Shown piece by piece: positions 53,732 through 62,111 of a DNA stretch of 64,000 bases (position 1 is the stretch's first letter; each line of letters opens with the position of its first letter). The stretch is from assembly GCF_018861295.1 (NCBI RefSeq), contig NZ_JAHLDM010000027.1:1-64000 (forward strand), read 5' to 3'. Made by a program: the position numbers and the translations under genes. The notes beneath the pieces were generated by a model that did no database searches, was not told the DNA's origin, and was given only the letters and a program-made list of their open reading frames with translations. Source of the stretch: Clostridium_AD estertheticum_D (GTDB taxonomy: Bacteria > Bacillota > Clostridia > Clostridiales > Clostridiaceae).

Positions 53732-55074
53732 ACTGTAGCAACTATTCCACAAGTTACAGGAATAATGTTCTTCCTTGCAACGTCAAAAGGTTCAACCTTA
53801 CATATTCCAGCCGCGGCAACCACGCTCCAAGGAATTATAGTTCCTCCACCTATCCAAATGGTAATTATTTGACCAAATGCCGCAACCTGTTCTTTGTCTA
53901 TATTAATTGTGGTTGAAAAGGTATTAGCTAAAGTTCCAACTAACGGAAGACCCGCGAATCCTGAACCGCTAAGACCAAGAAGAGTGCTTACTGCTGTTTG
54001 TATACCTATCACAGAGTACTTAGATAATGGTATCTTGTTTGCAGCATATACCCCTATATCGCTTAGAATACCAGTAGCTCCGTTACCTAATATATTAACG
54101 GCAGTACTTTCGCTTCCTAGAAAGAAGAAAGCACCGATAATTATAATTGGCGCGAAAACTTTTATACCAAAAGCAAAACCACTCTTAATATATTTAGTAA
54201 CTTCTCCGAGTGATGTTATAAAATTAGTATTAATTATAGAGCAAATTATCATTATTATTGATGCTGTTCCCCCTATTAGGGCTGTCGATTCAGATCCTAT
54301 GAAGTTGAATTTTTTTATAGAAAATATATCTATTATAAATACAAGAGGAGTAGCTATTGCCATTATTTTTGTACCTATTAAGTTATTTCGTGTCGATTTA
54401 TTAGGTCCAATTATAGCCTCATCTTTAATGTCTGTGGATTTGTCTCTTCTCATGAGTATAAATGCTATAGTAATAGTGACTATACTCATTACGCCCCAAA
54501 ATGGCAGACATTTTCTAATTATTCCTAATGCATTAGGCAAGTTTGCAGTTTTCGCAGTTATTGATGGTGCTGCTTGAAGAACAAAATCGCTTGATAATGC
54601 TACACCATTACCGAATAGACATAAAACTACCGCTGCCCATACTGGTGGCAATCCAGATTGTATTGCTGCTGGTACCATTAGAGCTCCTATAAAAACTATG
54701 GCTGGTGTTGGCCAAATAAACCAGGAAGTCAAAGTTACAGTAATACCTAGAACAAAGAATGATATAGTTTTGTTTATCATTAATTTTCTTATAGGTTTTA
54801 TAATTAGTTCATCTGCACCCAAATCATTTAATGCACTAGACATTGCATTAACTAGCGCAATAACTACAACTATTTCAATAAATTCTTTTCCGGATACCAC
54901 TATAGCCTTATATATAATTTGAACAGCGCTTAGGATACTTCCTGTAAATATATAACCAATTACTCCAATTCCTAAAATACATGGAAGTATTACATCTTTC
55001 TTCATAGAAATTATAATAGTAATTATTAGAATGATAATGATATATGCATAATGTATTACACCTAAATTTACCAT
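53707..55074 (-). CDS. Ion-transporter-superfamily permease, substrate unknown
   Basis: 455 residues with about 11-12 membrane helices. Repeated small-residue, Gly-Ser-Pro-rich loops occur in each half (SWFIWPTPAIVFIGALMVP and LLGLSGSGFAGLPLVGTL), plus a conserved GGGTIIPWSVVAAAGIC. This is the pattern of the ion-transporter/GntP-like superfamily that moves organic acids or Na+/H+. I cannot assign gluconate, citrate or another substrate. RBS TAGGAGG. Single gene. Confidence 0.65.
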   Translation of the reverse strand: MVNLGVIHYAYIIIILIITIIISMKKDVILPCILGIGVIGYIFTGSILSAVQIIYKAIVVSGKEFIEIVVVIALVNAMSSALNDLGADELIIKPIRKLMINKTISFFVLGITVTLTSWFIWPTPAIVFIGALMVPAAIQSGLPPVWAAVVLCLFGNGVALSSDFVLQAAPSITAKTANLPNALGIIRKCLPFWGVMSIVTITIAFILMRRDKSTDIKDEAIIGPNKSTRNNLIGTKIMAIATPLVFIIDIFSIKKFNFIGSESTALIGGTASIIMIICSIINTNFITSLGEVTKYIKSGFAFGIKVFAPIIIIGAFFFLGSESTAVNILGNGATGILSDIGVYAANKIPLSKYSVIGIQTAVSTLLGLSGSGFAGLPLVGTLANTFSTTINIDKEQVAAFGQIITIWIGGGTIIPWSVVAAAGICKVEPFDVARKNIIPVTCGIVATVILALLIL

Positions 55075-55329
55075 GTATTTTTAAACCTCCTATGTCTTAT
55101 ACTTAAACCTAATATATAAATTATATTTAGAAGATATATTAAATTCAGTATGTGCAATATTTCACAAAAATAATCAACTTATACTGTTTCATAAAATATG
55201 AAAAACAAATAAGATATGCTTAATATATAACATGACTTTATTTAATAATTATGATAAACTTAGGACTATCAAAAAATATTAGGCTATAAAATATATATTT
55301 TGATAAAAAAGACAAGTAAGGAGGCCGAG

Positions 55330-55608
55330 ATGTTAAAGATTTGGGGCAAATTAATAAAGGATAATAGAATTATAAGAGATGAAGTTACCATATCGGAAAT
55401 AGACGATAGTTACCAAGAAAATCTAAAAATATGTATAACAGACTTATGTTACAAATTTGATGTTTCAACACCTTATTGGCTGAAACCCAATGTCACTGAA
55501 TATAATAAAAGACGTAAAACAAGTTTTGATGAAAATAATTTTATAGAGGAAATTTATTTTGATAAATTTGTAATAGAAGAATTAAAACCAAGCGAAAAAG
55601 AGCAATAG
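55330..55608 (+). CDS. Small conserved-looking soluble protein, 92 residues
   Basis: Starts MLKIWGKLIKDNRIIRDEV at 55330, six bases after AAGGAGG; a longer frame start at 55300 has no site. Charged, no signal peptide. It contains ICITDLCYKFDVSTPYWLKP and FDENNFIEEIYFDKFVIEEL, which I recall as a clostridial protein type without assigned function. Monocistronic, with its own terminator. Confidence 0.65.
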   Translation: MLKIWGKLIKDNRIIRDEVTISEIDDSYQENLKICITDLCYKFDVSTPYWLKPNVTEYNKRRKTSFDENNFIEEIYFDKFVIEELKPSEKEQ

Positions 55609-55636
55609 AAACTTAATAATTAAGTTCTATTGCTAC
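55601..55636 (+). terminator. Terminator of the 92-residue protein gene
   Basis: GCAATAGAAACTTAAT and ATTAAGTTCTATTGC pair with one bulged A, overlapping the last codons. T-rich sequence (CTTTTCTTTTTAT) comes about 20 bases later, so it may be a weak or bidirectional terminator shared with the minus-strand propeller gene. Confidence 0.6.
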
Positions 55637-55690
55637 CTACTCGCTTTTCTTTTTATCATAAGAATCTACAAATCTTAAATTTAATAATAT

Positions 55691-57181
55691 TTAAAAAGGA
55701 ATTATTGTATCATCAGGAAAAATTGAGCCATCAAAAATAGTAAATTCTTCGAAGTTATCAGTTTCTTTTAAATTATTAAGATATATTTCAGCTTCGCCTA
55801 TTACTTTTAACTCCATTAAACTACTAACGCCAAAGCTAAGTACATTATTCAAAAATTTTGGATTATTTATAAATTTGGTAGTCGTTTTAATATTAAGCTC
55901 CAACTCATTTAAATTAAGTTCTTTGGGAATATCCAAAAGAACATCTATAGGTTTTTCAAAAAATCCATTTATGCATTTATTTGTATTATTTTTAAGATAA
56001 TAAATTATATAGTTAACTCTTGCAATAAATTTAATACTTGAAAATTCAGATGTTGAGGGTATATATCTCCTGCATTCTGAGGATGGCACTATTCCCCCTT
56101 GTTCAAATTTTGTATATTTATAAATGTAAGCTGAATTTATTTCTTTAGGTAAATTATAACTTATAATAGGAAAGTTTATATTTTCATTGTATGATGCAAA
56201 TATTCTTTTTGCTAATATTGTTATTTGTTTACTATCTGAATTTAAATTAGTAATTGCAACTGGTTGATCGTATGTAAAAGGAAGGTTAACTGAAATAATA
56301 TCATAGGGTTGACTATTAATTGTATTCATGAGAATCGAACTAATCAAACAATTTGATTTTAAATCTATTATATCAATTCCACCATAATCATTGCAACTTC
56401 TATTAGTAATTAGTAGTTTAGTATTGTCATCAGTTATAAAAAGCCCCGTTGGTTCAGTCCTTGAGGTAAGAATATACTTATATGATTTATTAGTATCAAT
56501 ATCAATTAATTCTATTCTATTTAGCCCTGAGTTTGATGCATATAAGGTATTTCCTTTTAATATCATTCCATTCATTAAAGACCCTTTTGGAAGAATTAGT
56601 TTAGTGATAATGTTTGAATCAATATCTATTTTTAATATATCAATCTTCGTTGAAACATATGCTGTTTTATTGTCATTTGAAATTAAAAGGCATATTGGAT
56701 TAATACCAACATTTTGAATTGAATTTATAAGTGTATAAGTATCAGTACTATAAATTCTTAACTCTTTTAATAACGTATCTAATACATAGAGTTTAGCGCC
56801 TTCTGAGTTAAGCTTTATATCGGTAATTGCTGAAAATCCTCTAATTCGGTTTATTATTTTATCTAAATTCATATCATATATAGTTATTTCGGAGGTGTCT
56901 GAAACATATATTTTTTGATTTGTTTTATCTATTAGTAAATTACCATTATTAGAAATAAAGTGTTCCTTTATTTCGCAACTTTTACAATTAACAAAAGAAA
57001 TTGTATTACTTACATCACATGCAATTCCAATGGTATTATTATCTTTTATTGCTAATTTGAATGGCCTTTTTCCAACTGTTATTTCTTTTAATATTGTATT
57101 GCAAAGACCGTCAATTATAGTTAAAGTTCCAGTTTTAACATTTGAAACAAAATAAAATTTTTTTCTTGTAATTGTATCCAT
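55691..57181 (-). CDS. YVTN/NHL-type beta-propeller protein with C-terminal spore-coat-like domain
   Basis: 496 residues from ATG at 57181 (AAGGGTGTGATTAGA before it; a longer frame upstream runs through a terminator). Residues about 1-300 hold seven repeats of the kind KFYFVSNVKTGTLTIIDG and KLYVLDTLLKELRIYSTDTY, a YVTN-type propeller. The C-terminal 150 residues (FIARVNYIIYYLKNN, FEKPIDVLLDIPKEL) resemble the SPOCS/DUF3794 type of spore proteins. No signal peptide, so it is probably made in the mother cell and placed on the spore. Next to other spore-surface-type genes. The name is by resemblance. Confidence 0.6.
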   Translation of the reverse strand: MDTITRKKFYFVSNVKTGTLTIIDGLCNTILKEITVGKRPFKLAIKDNNTIGIACDVSNTISFVNCKSCEIKEHFISNNGNLLIDKTNQKIYVSDTSEITIYDMNLDKIINRIRGFSAITDIKLNSEGAKLYVLDTLLKELRIYSTDTYTLINSIQNVGINPICLLISNDNKTAYVSTKIDILKIDIDSNIITKLILPKGSLMNGMILKGNTLYASNSGLNRIELIDIDTNKSYKYILTSRTEPTGLFITDDNTKLLITNRSCNDYGGIDIIDLKSNCLISSILMNTINSQPYDIISVNLPFTYDQPVAITNLNSDSKQITILAKRIFASYNENINFPIISYNLPKEINSAYIYKYTKFEQGGIVPSSECRRYIPSTSEFSSIKFIARVNYIIYYLKNNTNKCINGFFEKPIDVLLDIPKELNLNELELNIKTTTKFINNPKFLNNVLSFGVSSLMELKVIGEAEIYLNNLKETDNFEEFTIFDGSIFPDDTIIPF

Positions 57182-57247
57182 TCTAATCACACCCTTTAGC
57201 CTTATTAATAGAAAATATGCTTTAACTTCATAAAATATGCACAAACT

Positions 57248-57275
57248 AAAAAAAGGATTCGGAAAACCCAAATCC
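57248..57275 (-). terminator. Terminator of the DUF3343 gene
   Basis: GGATTCGG and CCAAATCC (57255-57262 and 57268-57275) form a stem with one wobble. On the minus strand TTTTTTT follows at once. It lies 20 bases past the DUF3343 stop. Confidence 0.82.
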
Positions 57276-57294
57276 AAAATAATACAAACGTAAA

Positions 57295-57573
57295 CTAAAT
57301 CATTTCGTAGTTATTAAATTTTGGTTTTTTTACAATTTTGTATACCCCTTTGGGTTTTATACTGATTTTTAGAATTTCAGCATTAACAATATCAATATAG
57401 ATTTCTTTAAATTTAATGGATAGACTGCAACCATAAGATATTTTTATTGGTGTTGATACTAGTTCAACATTGCAAGACTTCTTTAAAAGTCTTTGGTACA
57501 GAAGTGTTGTAGTATTGTGACCTGGGTAAACAACTAAATACTCGGTTTCTTCTACTTGCATATTCTTGTACAT
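57295..57573 (-). CDS. DUF3343 family protein (putative Se/S carrier-like)
   Basis: 92 residues. YLVVYPGHNTTTLLYQRLLK is followed by VELVSTPIKISYGCSLSIKF, which fits DUF3343: a short strand, a helix, then PTP..iS..CG with one conserved Cys. These proteins usually lie beside a cysteine desulfurase-like enzyme and are thought to carry sulfur or selenium. Here the desulfurase-like gene is 4.5 kb away. The C-terminus (KGVYKIVKKPKFN) is longer than usual. AAGGGGG precedes the first two possible ATGs (57573, 57561). A sigma-K-like promoter lies 62 bases upstream. Confidence 0.72.
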   Translation of the reverse strand: MYKNMQVEETEYLVVYPGHNTTTLLYQRLLKKSCNVELVSTPIKISYGCSLSIKFKEIYIDIVNAEILKISIKPKGVYKIVKKPKFNNYEMI

Positions 57574-57634
57574 CCCCCTTGTTGCTAATCAAGTTTATAA
57601 ATGATTTTATATTAAATAGAATAAGTGGATATTG

Positions 57635-57661
57635 TATAATATGAAAACATATTACTATTGT
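57635..57661 (-). promoter_or_regulatory. Sigma-K-like promoter of the DUF3343 gene
   Basis: Reading the minus strand: AC at 57661-57660, 16 bases, then CATATTATA (57643-57635). This matches the sigma-K pattern mACm-N16/17-CATAnnnTA, with the same spacing as three other genes in this locus. Confidence 0.6.
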
Positions 57662-57731
57662 GCTAACTAAATTCATCTTACTTATTTAAAGTGAAATATT
57701 TTATCTTGAGTTTCTTATATTAAAATGATAT

Positions 57732-59276
57732 TTATTTTTCAGACCTTTTTTTAAAAATTCTATCTACAATACCTATGCTTTTTTCAAAATCTAAATCTTG
57801 CCTTAATGATTCCTTTTCACTAGTTAATTGTTGCAATTTATTTTTCAATTCGCTTATAACATTAGATTTAGCTATTTTCTGCTTTTTTAATCCCTCATAT
57901 TCATTAGCAAGTTGCTGTGATTTATTTGTTAATTCATCTAGTAGTACAGTACTAGATTTTTTTTCAACTTCCATTACCTTTAACTTTTCCATAGAAGTTT
58001 TTTGGATTTCAGCTATTATAGAAAGTTTTTCTTCAGCCTTTTTCTTTGCAGTTGTAAGTCTAAAGAAATTATCCTCTGATTCCTCTATAACTCTTAATTT
58101 TTGTTGATATTTTATTTGCAAATCTATAAGTTCTTTTTTCAAATCTCTGTTTTCTTTTTTTAAAATCAAAAATTCTTCTTGTAAATTTATTTGGGCTTTT
58201 TCAACATAAGAATCTAATGTTACTTTTTTATCTACTTTATTGATTTTTGAAATATCACTAGTATAGTCATTATTTGTGTAGGTTGGTAATACTAACTTTA
58301 TTTCAAAGGAATTTGTTCCTAGTATATATCTACACTTTATATCATTATTTTTATCGGTTAAAGATAAATATTTGTATATTAAAAATTCATCGCTTGTTTC
58401 TGTATAATATTTGAAGGGTTCACTCCATTTGTCTTTAAATGAAGAGACAAAAACATTTTCACCTTCAGACCAAATTGACCAAAGGATGCCCTTAATTTCA
58501 ACCAGACAAAAGTTAATTGGTTTATAAGAAGTTTCATGTATTTTATAACTTTTCATTTTCCCATCTGCTTCAATTAGTACATGTTCTAACATATATAAAG
58601 AGCCTTCTTTAGACAAATTTATTATATTTATATTTTCTAAATGTAACAATGTATAAAAATTAACATCACTACCGATAATGCCATATAATCTCTTTGGAAT
58701 ACTCCATTTATTATTTTTATATTCTGCAAAATTTATTATTTCTTCGACTTTTTCTCCTGTAATAAATATTAAAAATAAATTATCATTTGCTAACCTCTGT
58801 ACTTCATAATGAAAAAAAATATCCTTTTGAAATGGTATTGTATCTATTGTATCTATTGTATTAAATATACTATCATCCTTATTTATACATAAATGAATTA
58901 AAGAACAGTTAATTTTATTTAGGTTGTTTTTTGCAATGAAAAATATATTTATTGATTTATTGATTGTAATAACAGTTAATTCTGACATCTCATAGTCTTT
59001 ATTTTCAAAAGTATAAATAGTTTTTCCAAGCCAATTATTAACTTCCCATACACAGTACTTAAGCTCTCCTACTTTGACACTGTATACAATACAAATTTTG
59101 TTATTTATATCTAAGCTTACCACAAAATCTAAAACCTCATTGTCAATCTTCTTTTCTTTAGTCCATTTATCTTCATTGTACATAATACTATATACTAGTT
59201 CTCTATTATCAGTTACATAAAATTTCCATATATGATTTTCATCATCGTATAATAAACATGGACTACATATTATCAT
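57732..59276 (-). CDS. Beta-propeller-like protein with C-terminal coiled coil
   Basis: 514 residues from ATG at 59276; an ATG three codons earlier touches the AAGGAG site and is less likely. Residues about 1-330 contain repeats of strand-rich text with W and Y (YDDENHIWKFYVTDNRELVY, NKWSIPKRLYG, ILWSIWSEGENVFVSSF), like a sialidase- or lectin-type propeller. Residues about 360-500 are a continuous coiled coil rich in K, E, L and Q. The end is basic (IFKKRSEK). No signal peptide. It lies back to back with the cysteine-rich spore-type genes. I know no named homologue. Confidence 0.55.
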   Translation of the reverse strand: MIICSPCLLYDDENHIWKFYVTDNRELVYSIMYNEDKWTKEKKIDNEVLDFVVSLDINNKICIVYSVKVGELKYCVWEVNNWLGKTIYTFENKDYEMSELTVITINKSINIFFIAKNNLNKINCSLIHLCINKDDSIFNTIDTIDTIPFQKDIFFHYEVQRLANDNLFLIFITGEKVEEIINFAEYKNNKWSIPKRLYGIIGSDVNFYTLLHLENINIINLSKEGSLYMLEHVLIEADGKMKSYKIHETSYKPINFCLVEIKGILWSIWSEGENVFVSSFKDKWSEPFKYYTETSDEFLIYKYLSLTDKNNDIKCRYILGTNSFEIKLVLPTYTNNDYTSDISKINKVDKKVTLDSYVEKAQINLQEEFLILKKENRDLKKELIDLQIKYQQKLRVIEESEDNFFRLTTAKKKAEEKLSIIAEIQKTSMEKLKVMEVEKKSSTVLLDELTNKSQQLANEYEGLKKQKIAKSNVISELKNKLQQLTSEKESLRQDLDFEKSIGIVDRIFKKRSEK

Positions 59277-59409
59277 ATTGCTCATCTCCTTATAGAAATT
59301 ATATTTTAATACAAAGCAATATATAACCTAATAGTGGATATTAGAAGCCATATATAATTGAATTTATAATGCTTTATTTAATAATTTTAGTAAAAAAAGG
59401 ATATCAATC

Positions 59410-59436
59410 ACAACTAATAGGCACCTGCATAATATA
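59410..59436 (+). promoter_or_regulatory. Sigma-K-like promoter of cysteine-rich gene 1
   Basis: AC at 59410-59411, 16 bases, CATAATATA at 59428-59436. The leader that follows (CACGAATTAA..., GTGTATCACTT) is shared with cysteine-rich gene 2. Confidence 0.65.
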
Positions 59437-59490
59437 CCCTAAGGTACACGAATTAAAAGTGTATCACTTGACATAAAAGGAGGAGAATTA

Positions 59491-60249
59491 ATGGCTATTA
59501 CACATGATGATTTTATTCCAAGACCCGGTATCGTTAATAAACAAGGATACCTTCCTGATCCATCTGAATTAGTTTGCATTGAAATTCCAAAAGTTTTTGA
59601 CCAGTGTCTAATTAAAAGATGTTTAGTTTATGGTTGTGGACCAGATACAGTTGATACAGATGCAGAGTTAAGAAGTAACTCCCTTAATGACCCAAAAACA
59701 TTTACAGGATGTAGAGATTTCCACCTAAAGCTTATTTCAGTAGAGAAAATTCCATTAAAGAAAAATTCTAGTTATAAAAAAATAATAGTTTGTTTTGTAA
59801 TTTCATTTTATGCGGATTTTATAGATTGTAAAGGAGAGACAAGCTACGATTTTTATGAAATTAATCGTACAGAAGTAATATCAAAACTATATTGTCCAAA
59901 TTCAATAGCACAAATATCTACTACTTCTGTGCCTACTGGTAAATCAAGTGATAATGATTCTGAAATTATAAAACTTGAGTTGGTACCAGAATGTCTAGAT
60001 GGTTTTTTTTGCAAAGACGATTGTGGTGAAAGTTTCTTAGATATAACATTAGGATTTCATCTTATTGTAAAATGTGAGCTAATTGTTCAATTGTTAATTC
60101 CTGCATATGGATATTGTCCTATACCTTGTCAATGTGAAGAAGATTGTGAAGAAGATCCTTGTGAAGAATTTGATCGGGCTCCGGTTCCAAAATTTTTCCC
60201 GGATCAAAAGCTTAAACCCTTGTTTGATGATGAATGTGAAGAGGATTAG
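59491..60249 (+). CDS. Cysteine-rich spore-surface-type protein, paralogue 1
   Basis: 252 residues, acidic, no signal peptide. The core reads LVCIEIPKVFDQCLIKRCLV and VEKIPLKKNSSYKKIIVCFV, then ECLDGFFCKDDCGESF and GYCPIPCQCEEDCEEDPCEE. About 20 cysteines occur, often in close pairs, suited to disulfide cross-linking. The IEIPKVFDQC start resembles SPOCS-type spore proteins. Cysteine-rich, self-assembling exosporium proteins are known in clostridia (for example CsxA of C. sporogenes), but I cannot say it is that family. RBS AAAGGAGGAG, sigma-K-like promoter, own terminator. A close paralogue follows. Confidence 0.6.
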   Translation: MAITHDDFIPRPGIVNKQGYLPDPSELVCIEIPKVFDQCLIKRCLVYGCGPDTVDTDAELRSNSLNDPKTFTGCRDFHLKLISVEKIPLKKNSSYKKIIVCFVISFYADFIDCKGETSYDFYEINRTEVISKLYCPNSIAQISTTSVPTGKSSDNDSEIIKLELVPECLDGFFCKDDCGESFLDITLGFHLIVKCELIVQLLIPAYGYCPIPCQCEEDCEEDPCEEFDRAPVPKFFPDQKLKPLFDDECEED

Positions 60250-60362
60250 TAAGGAATGTAACAACTTATATTGTAATTAATAGAGCTGTTTTTTTTAAAA
60301 TGCAACATTTTGGCTATGGTAGTACAAAACCACTAGCTCTTCTTATAATACTACAGTAAATA

Positions 60363-60388
60363 AAAAGGCCCACTAAAAAGGGCCTTTT
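60363..60388 (+). terminator. Terminator of cysteine-rich gene 1
   Basis: AAAAGGCCC (60363-60371) and GGGCCTTTT (60380-60388) pair perfectly and end in a T run. Confidence 0.88.
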
Positions 60389-60487
60389 ATGATGTTAATA
60401 TTTCAATGTTATATACACAATATATAGTTTTTGAAGATCAAAAAATTTACTTGTAAATTTTTTTTAGAATTAATAAACTTATCAATC

Positions 60488-60514
60488 ACAACTTATGTGT
60501 ACCTGCATATTATA
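60488..60514 (+). promoter_or_regulatory. Sigma-K-like promoter of cysteine-rich gene 2
   Basis: AC at 60488-60489, 16 bases, CATATTATA at 60506-60514. The surrounding 70 bases are a diverged copy of the promoter and leader of gene 1. Confidence 0.65.
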
Positions 60515-60568
60515 AAATAGAGAACACGAATTAAGAGTGTATCACTTAACATAAAAGGAGGATAATAT

Positions 60569-61333
60569 ATGTCTATTACTCATAATGACTTTATTGCAAG
60601 ACCTGGTGTAGTTAACAAACAAGGACACCTTCCTGATCCAGCCGAGTTGGTATGTGTTGAAATTCCAAAAGTATTTGACCAATGTTTAATTAAAAGGTGC
60701 TTAGTTTATGGGTGCGGACCAGATACCGTAGATACAGATGCAGAATTAAGAAGTGACCCTCTTGACAATCCAAGAGTGTTTACAGGGTGCAGGGATTTTA
60801 ATTTAAAGCTAATTTCAGTAGAGAAAATTCCATTAAAGAAAAATCCTAGTTATAAGAAAGTAATAGTTTGCTTTGTAATTTCATTTTATGCAGAGTTTAT
60901 AAATTGTGATGGAGAAACAAAATGTGAGTTTTATGAAATTAATCGTACAGAAGTTATATCAAAACTATATTGTCCAGATTCAATAGCACAAATATCTGCT
61001 ACAACAGTTTCAACTGGTAAATCCAGTGATCTTGATTCTGATATTATAAAACTTGAATTGGTAGCAGAATGTTTAGATGGAAACTTTTGCAAGAATGACT
61101 GTGATGAAAGTGTTTTAGATGTAACAATAGGATTTCATCTTATTGTAAAATGTGAGCTAATTGTTCAACTATTAATTCCTGCATATGGATATTGCCCAGT
61201 ACCTTGCCAATGTGAAGAGGAGTGTGAAGAAAATCCTTGTGAAAAATTTGAAAGGGCACCAGTTCCAAAATTTTTCCCAGATCAAAAACTTAGGCCTTTG
61301 TTTGATGATGAATGTGAAGAAGAGGATGAGTAA
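60569..61333 (+). CDS. Cysteine-rich spore-surface-type protein, paralogue 2
   Basis: 254 residues, roughly four-fifths identical to the protein at 59491-60249 by eye, with the same start of the core (LVCVEIPKVFDQCLIKRCLV) and the same cysteine-rich end (GYCPVPCQCEEECEENPC). All cysteine positions I compared are kept, and two are added in the middle (NCDGETKCEFYEINR). The pair arose by tandem duplication including the promoter. RBS AAAAGGAGG. It probably forms part of the spore coat or exosporium together with its paralogue; this is inferred. Confidence 0.6.
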   Translation: MSITHNDFIARPGVVNKQGHLPDPAELVCVEIPKVFDQCLIKRCLVYGCGPDTVDTDAELRSDPLDNPRVFTGCRDFNLKLISVEKIPLKKNPSYKKVIVCFVISFYAEFINCDGETKCEFYEINRTEVISKLYCPDSIAQISATTVSTGKSSDLDSDIIKLELVAECLDGNFCKNDCDESVLDVTIGFHLIVKCELIVQLLIPAYGYCPVPCQCEEECEENPCEKFERAPVPKFFPDQKLRPLFDDECEEEDE

Positions 61334-61364
61334 GTAAATTCTAGAAAAGTTTAAAATAACTAGA

Positions 61365-61391
61365 ACATTTACAGATCAAATTCATACATTA
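61365..61391 (+). promoter_or_regulatory. Sigma-K-like promoter of the DUF4489 gene
   Basis: AC at 61365-61366, 16 bases, CATACATTA at 61383-61391. Same AC-N16-CATAnnnTA pattern as the two cysteine-rich genes, although the flanking sequence is unrelated, so the match is not due to duplication. Confidence 0.6.
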
Positions 61392-61486
61392 TAGTATAAG
61401 AATTCTAATATATCCGCCCCTATAAACAGTACATTTAGAATTCTTTTACTCTATATAACGAATTAAAATTTAGGAGGAATAAATAT

Positions 61487-62059
61487 ATGAATTCAATGTC
61501 AAAAGGTAATTGGCAAGATGAAAAAAATTGTGGCTGTAAAAAAGAAAAAGAGGATAAAAAAGAAGAAGGAACTAAAGTTTTATTAAAATGTAAGACTGGA
61601 ATCGCAAAAACAGTAACAGTTAGAGGAGCTGCTACTGTTGCTGCACCAGTGACTACCAACCTTGTAGAGGTTAGCATAAACACAAAACATTTATCTGACC
61701 CATGCATTAAGTTTGAATTTGCAACAAATTTACTTGCTGGAACTACTGGATTTGCAGACCCAGAGGCTGTAACTCTTTCCTTCCAACTATTTAAACGCTG
61801 CAAAGGTGAAACCGTTCCAACCGCAATTGGGAATCCATGGTTATTTCCTTCTATAGTTGCAGGAGTAACTACTATAATTGGTTTCATAGTTTGCGATTGT
61901 GATTGTGATTGTGATTGTGATGATAAAAATGATTGTTGCACGTATTTTATGTCAGCAATTACTTCGACCAACAATACTACTCCGGCAGATTTTGCAACCC
62001 TCTTATTTAATAATCCAACACTTTCAGCTTTAGTAGTGGAAAAAAACAAACGTTGCTAA
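61487..62059 (+). CDS. DUF4489 family protein with Cys-Asp repeat
   Basis: 190 residues. The order of conserved parts fits DUF4489, a family found in spore-forming clostridia: VLLKCKTG, VEVSINTKHLSDPCIKFEFA, VTLSFQLFKRCKGE, then a Cys-rich turn and CCTYFMSAI. A (GATTGT)4 hexanucleotide repeat at 61895-61918 encodes the run CDCDCDCD inside the Cys-rich turn, so its length can change by whole CD units. N-terminal CGCKKEKEDKKEEG is highly charged. RBS TAGGAGGAAT; sigma-K-like promoter upstream. Likely a spore-surface protein. Confidence 0.75.
   Translation: MNSMSKGNWQDEKNCGCKKEKEDKKEEGTKVLLKCKTGIAKTVTVRGAATVAAPVTTNLVEVSINTKHLSDPCIKFEFATNLLAGTTGFADPEAVTLSFQLFKRCKGETVPTAIGNPWLFPSIVAGVTTIIGFIVCDCDCDCDCDDKNDCCTYFMSAITSTNNTTPADFATLLFNNPTLSALVVEKNKRC
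61895..61918 (+). repeat. (GATTGT)4 hexanucleotide microsatellite
   Basis: Four perfect tandem copies of GATTGT in frame within the DUF4489 gene, encoding alternating Asp and Cys. Confidence 0.95.
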
Positions 62060-62072
62060 CGGTACTATAATA

Positions 62073-62111
62073 TATGAAAAAAGGCCCTATAAAAAGGGCC
62101 TTTTTTCATGT
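62073..62111. terminator. Bidirectional terminator overlapping the desulfurase stop
   Basis: GAAAAAAGGCCCT and AGGGCCTTTTTTC around a short AT loop. Ends the plus-strand DUF4489 gene and, from the other side, the minus-strand desulfurase gene, whose last codons (EKRPFL, stop at 62087) lie inside the stem. Confidence 0.9.

Noticed and set aside
53894..54577. 227-codon plus-strand frame
   Set aside because: Antisense shadow of the membrane permease gene; no ribosome binding site.
57464..57676. 70-codon minus-strand frame upstream of and overlapping the DUF3343 gene
   Set aside because: It covers the sigma-K-like promoter region and is out of frame with the better DUF3343 reading.
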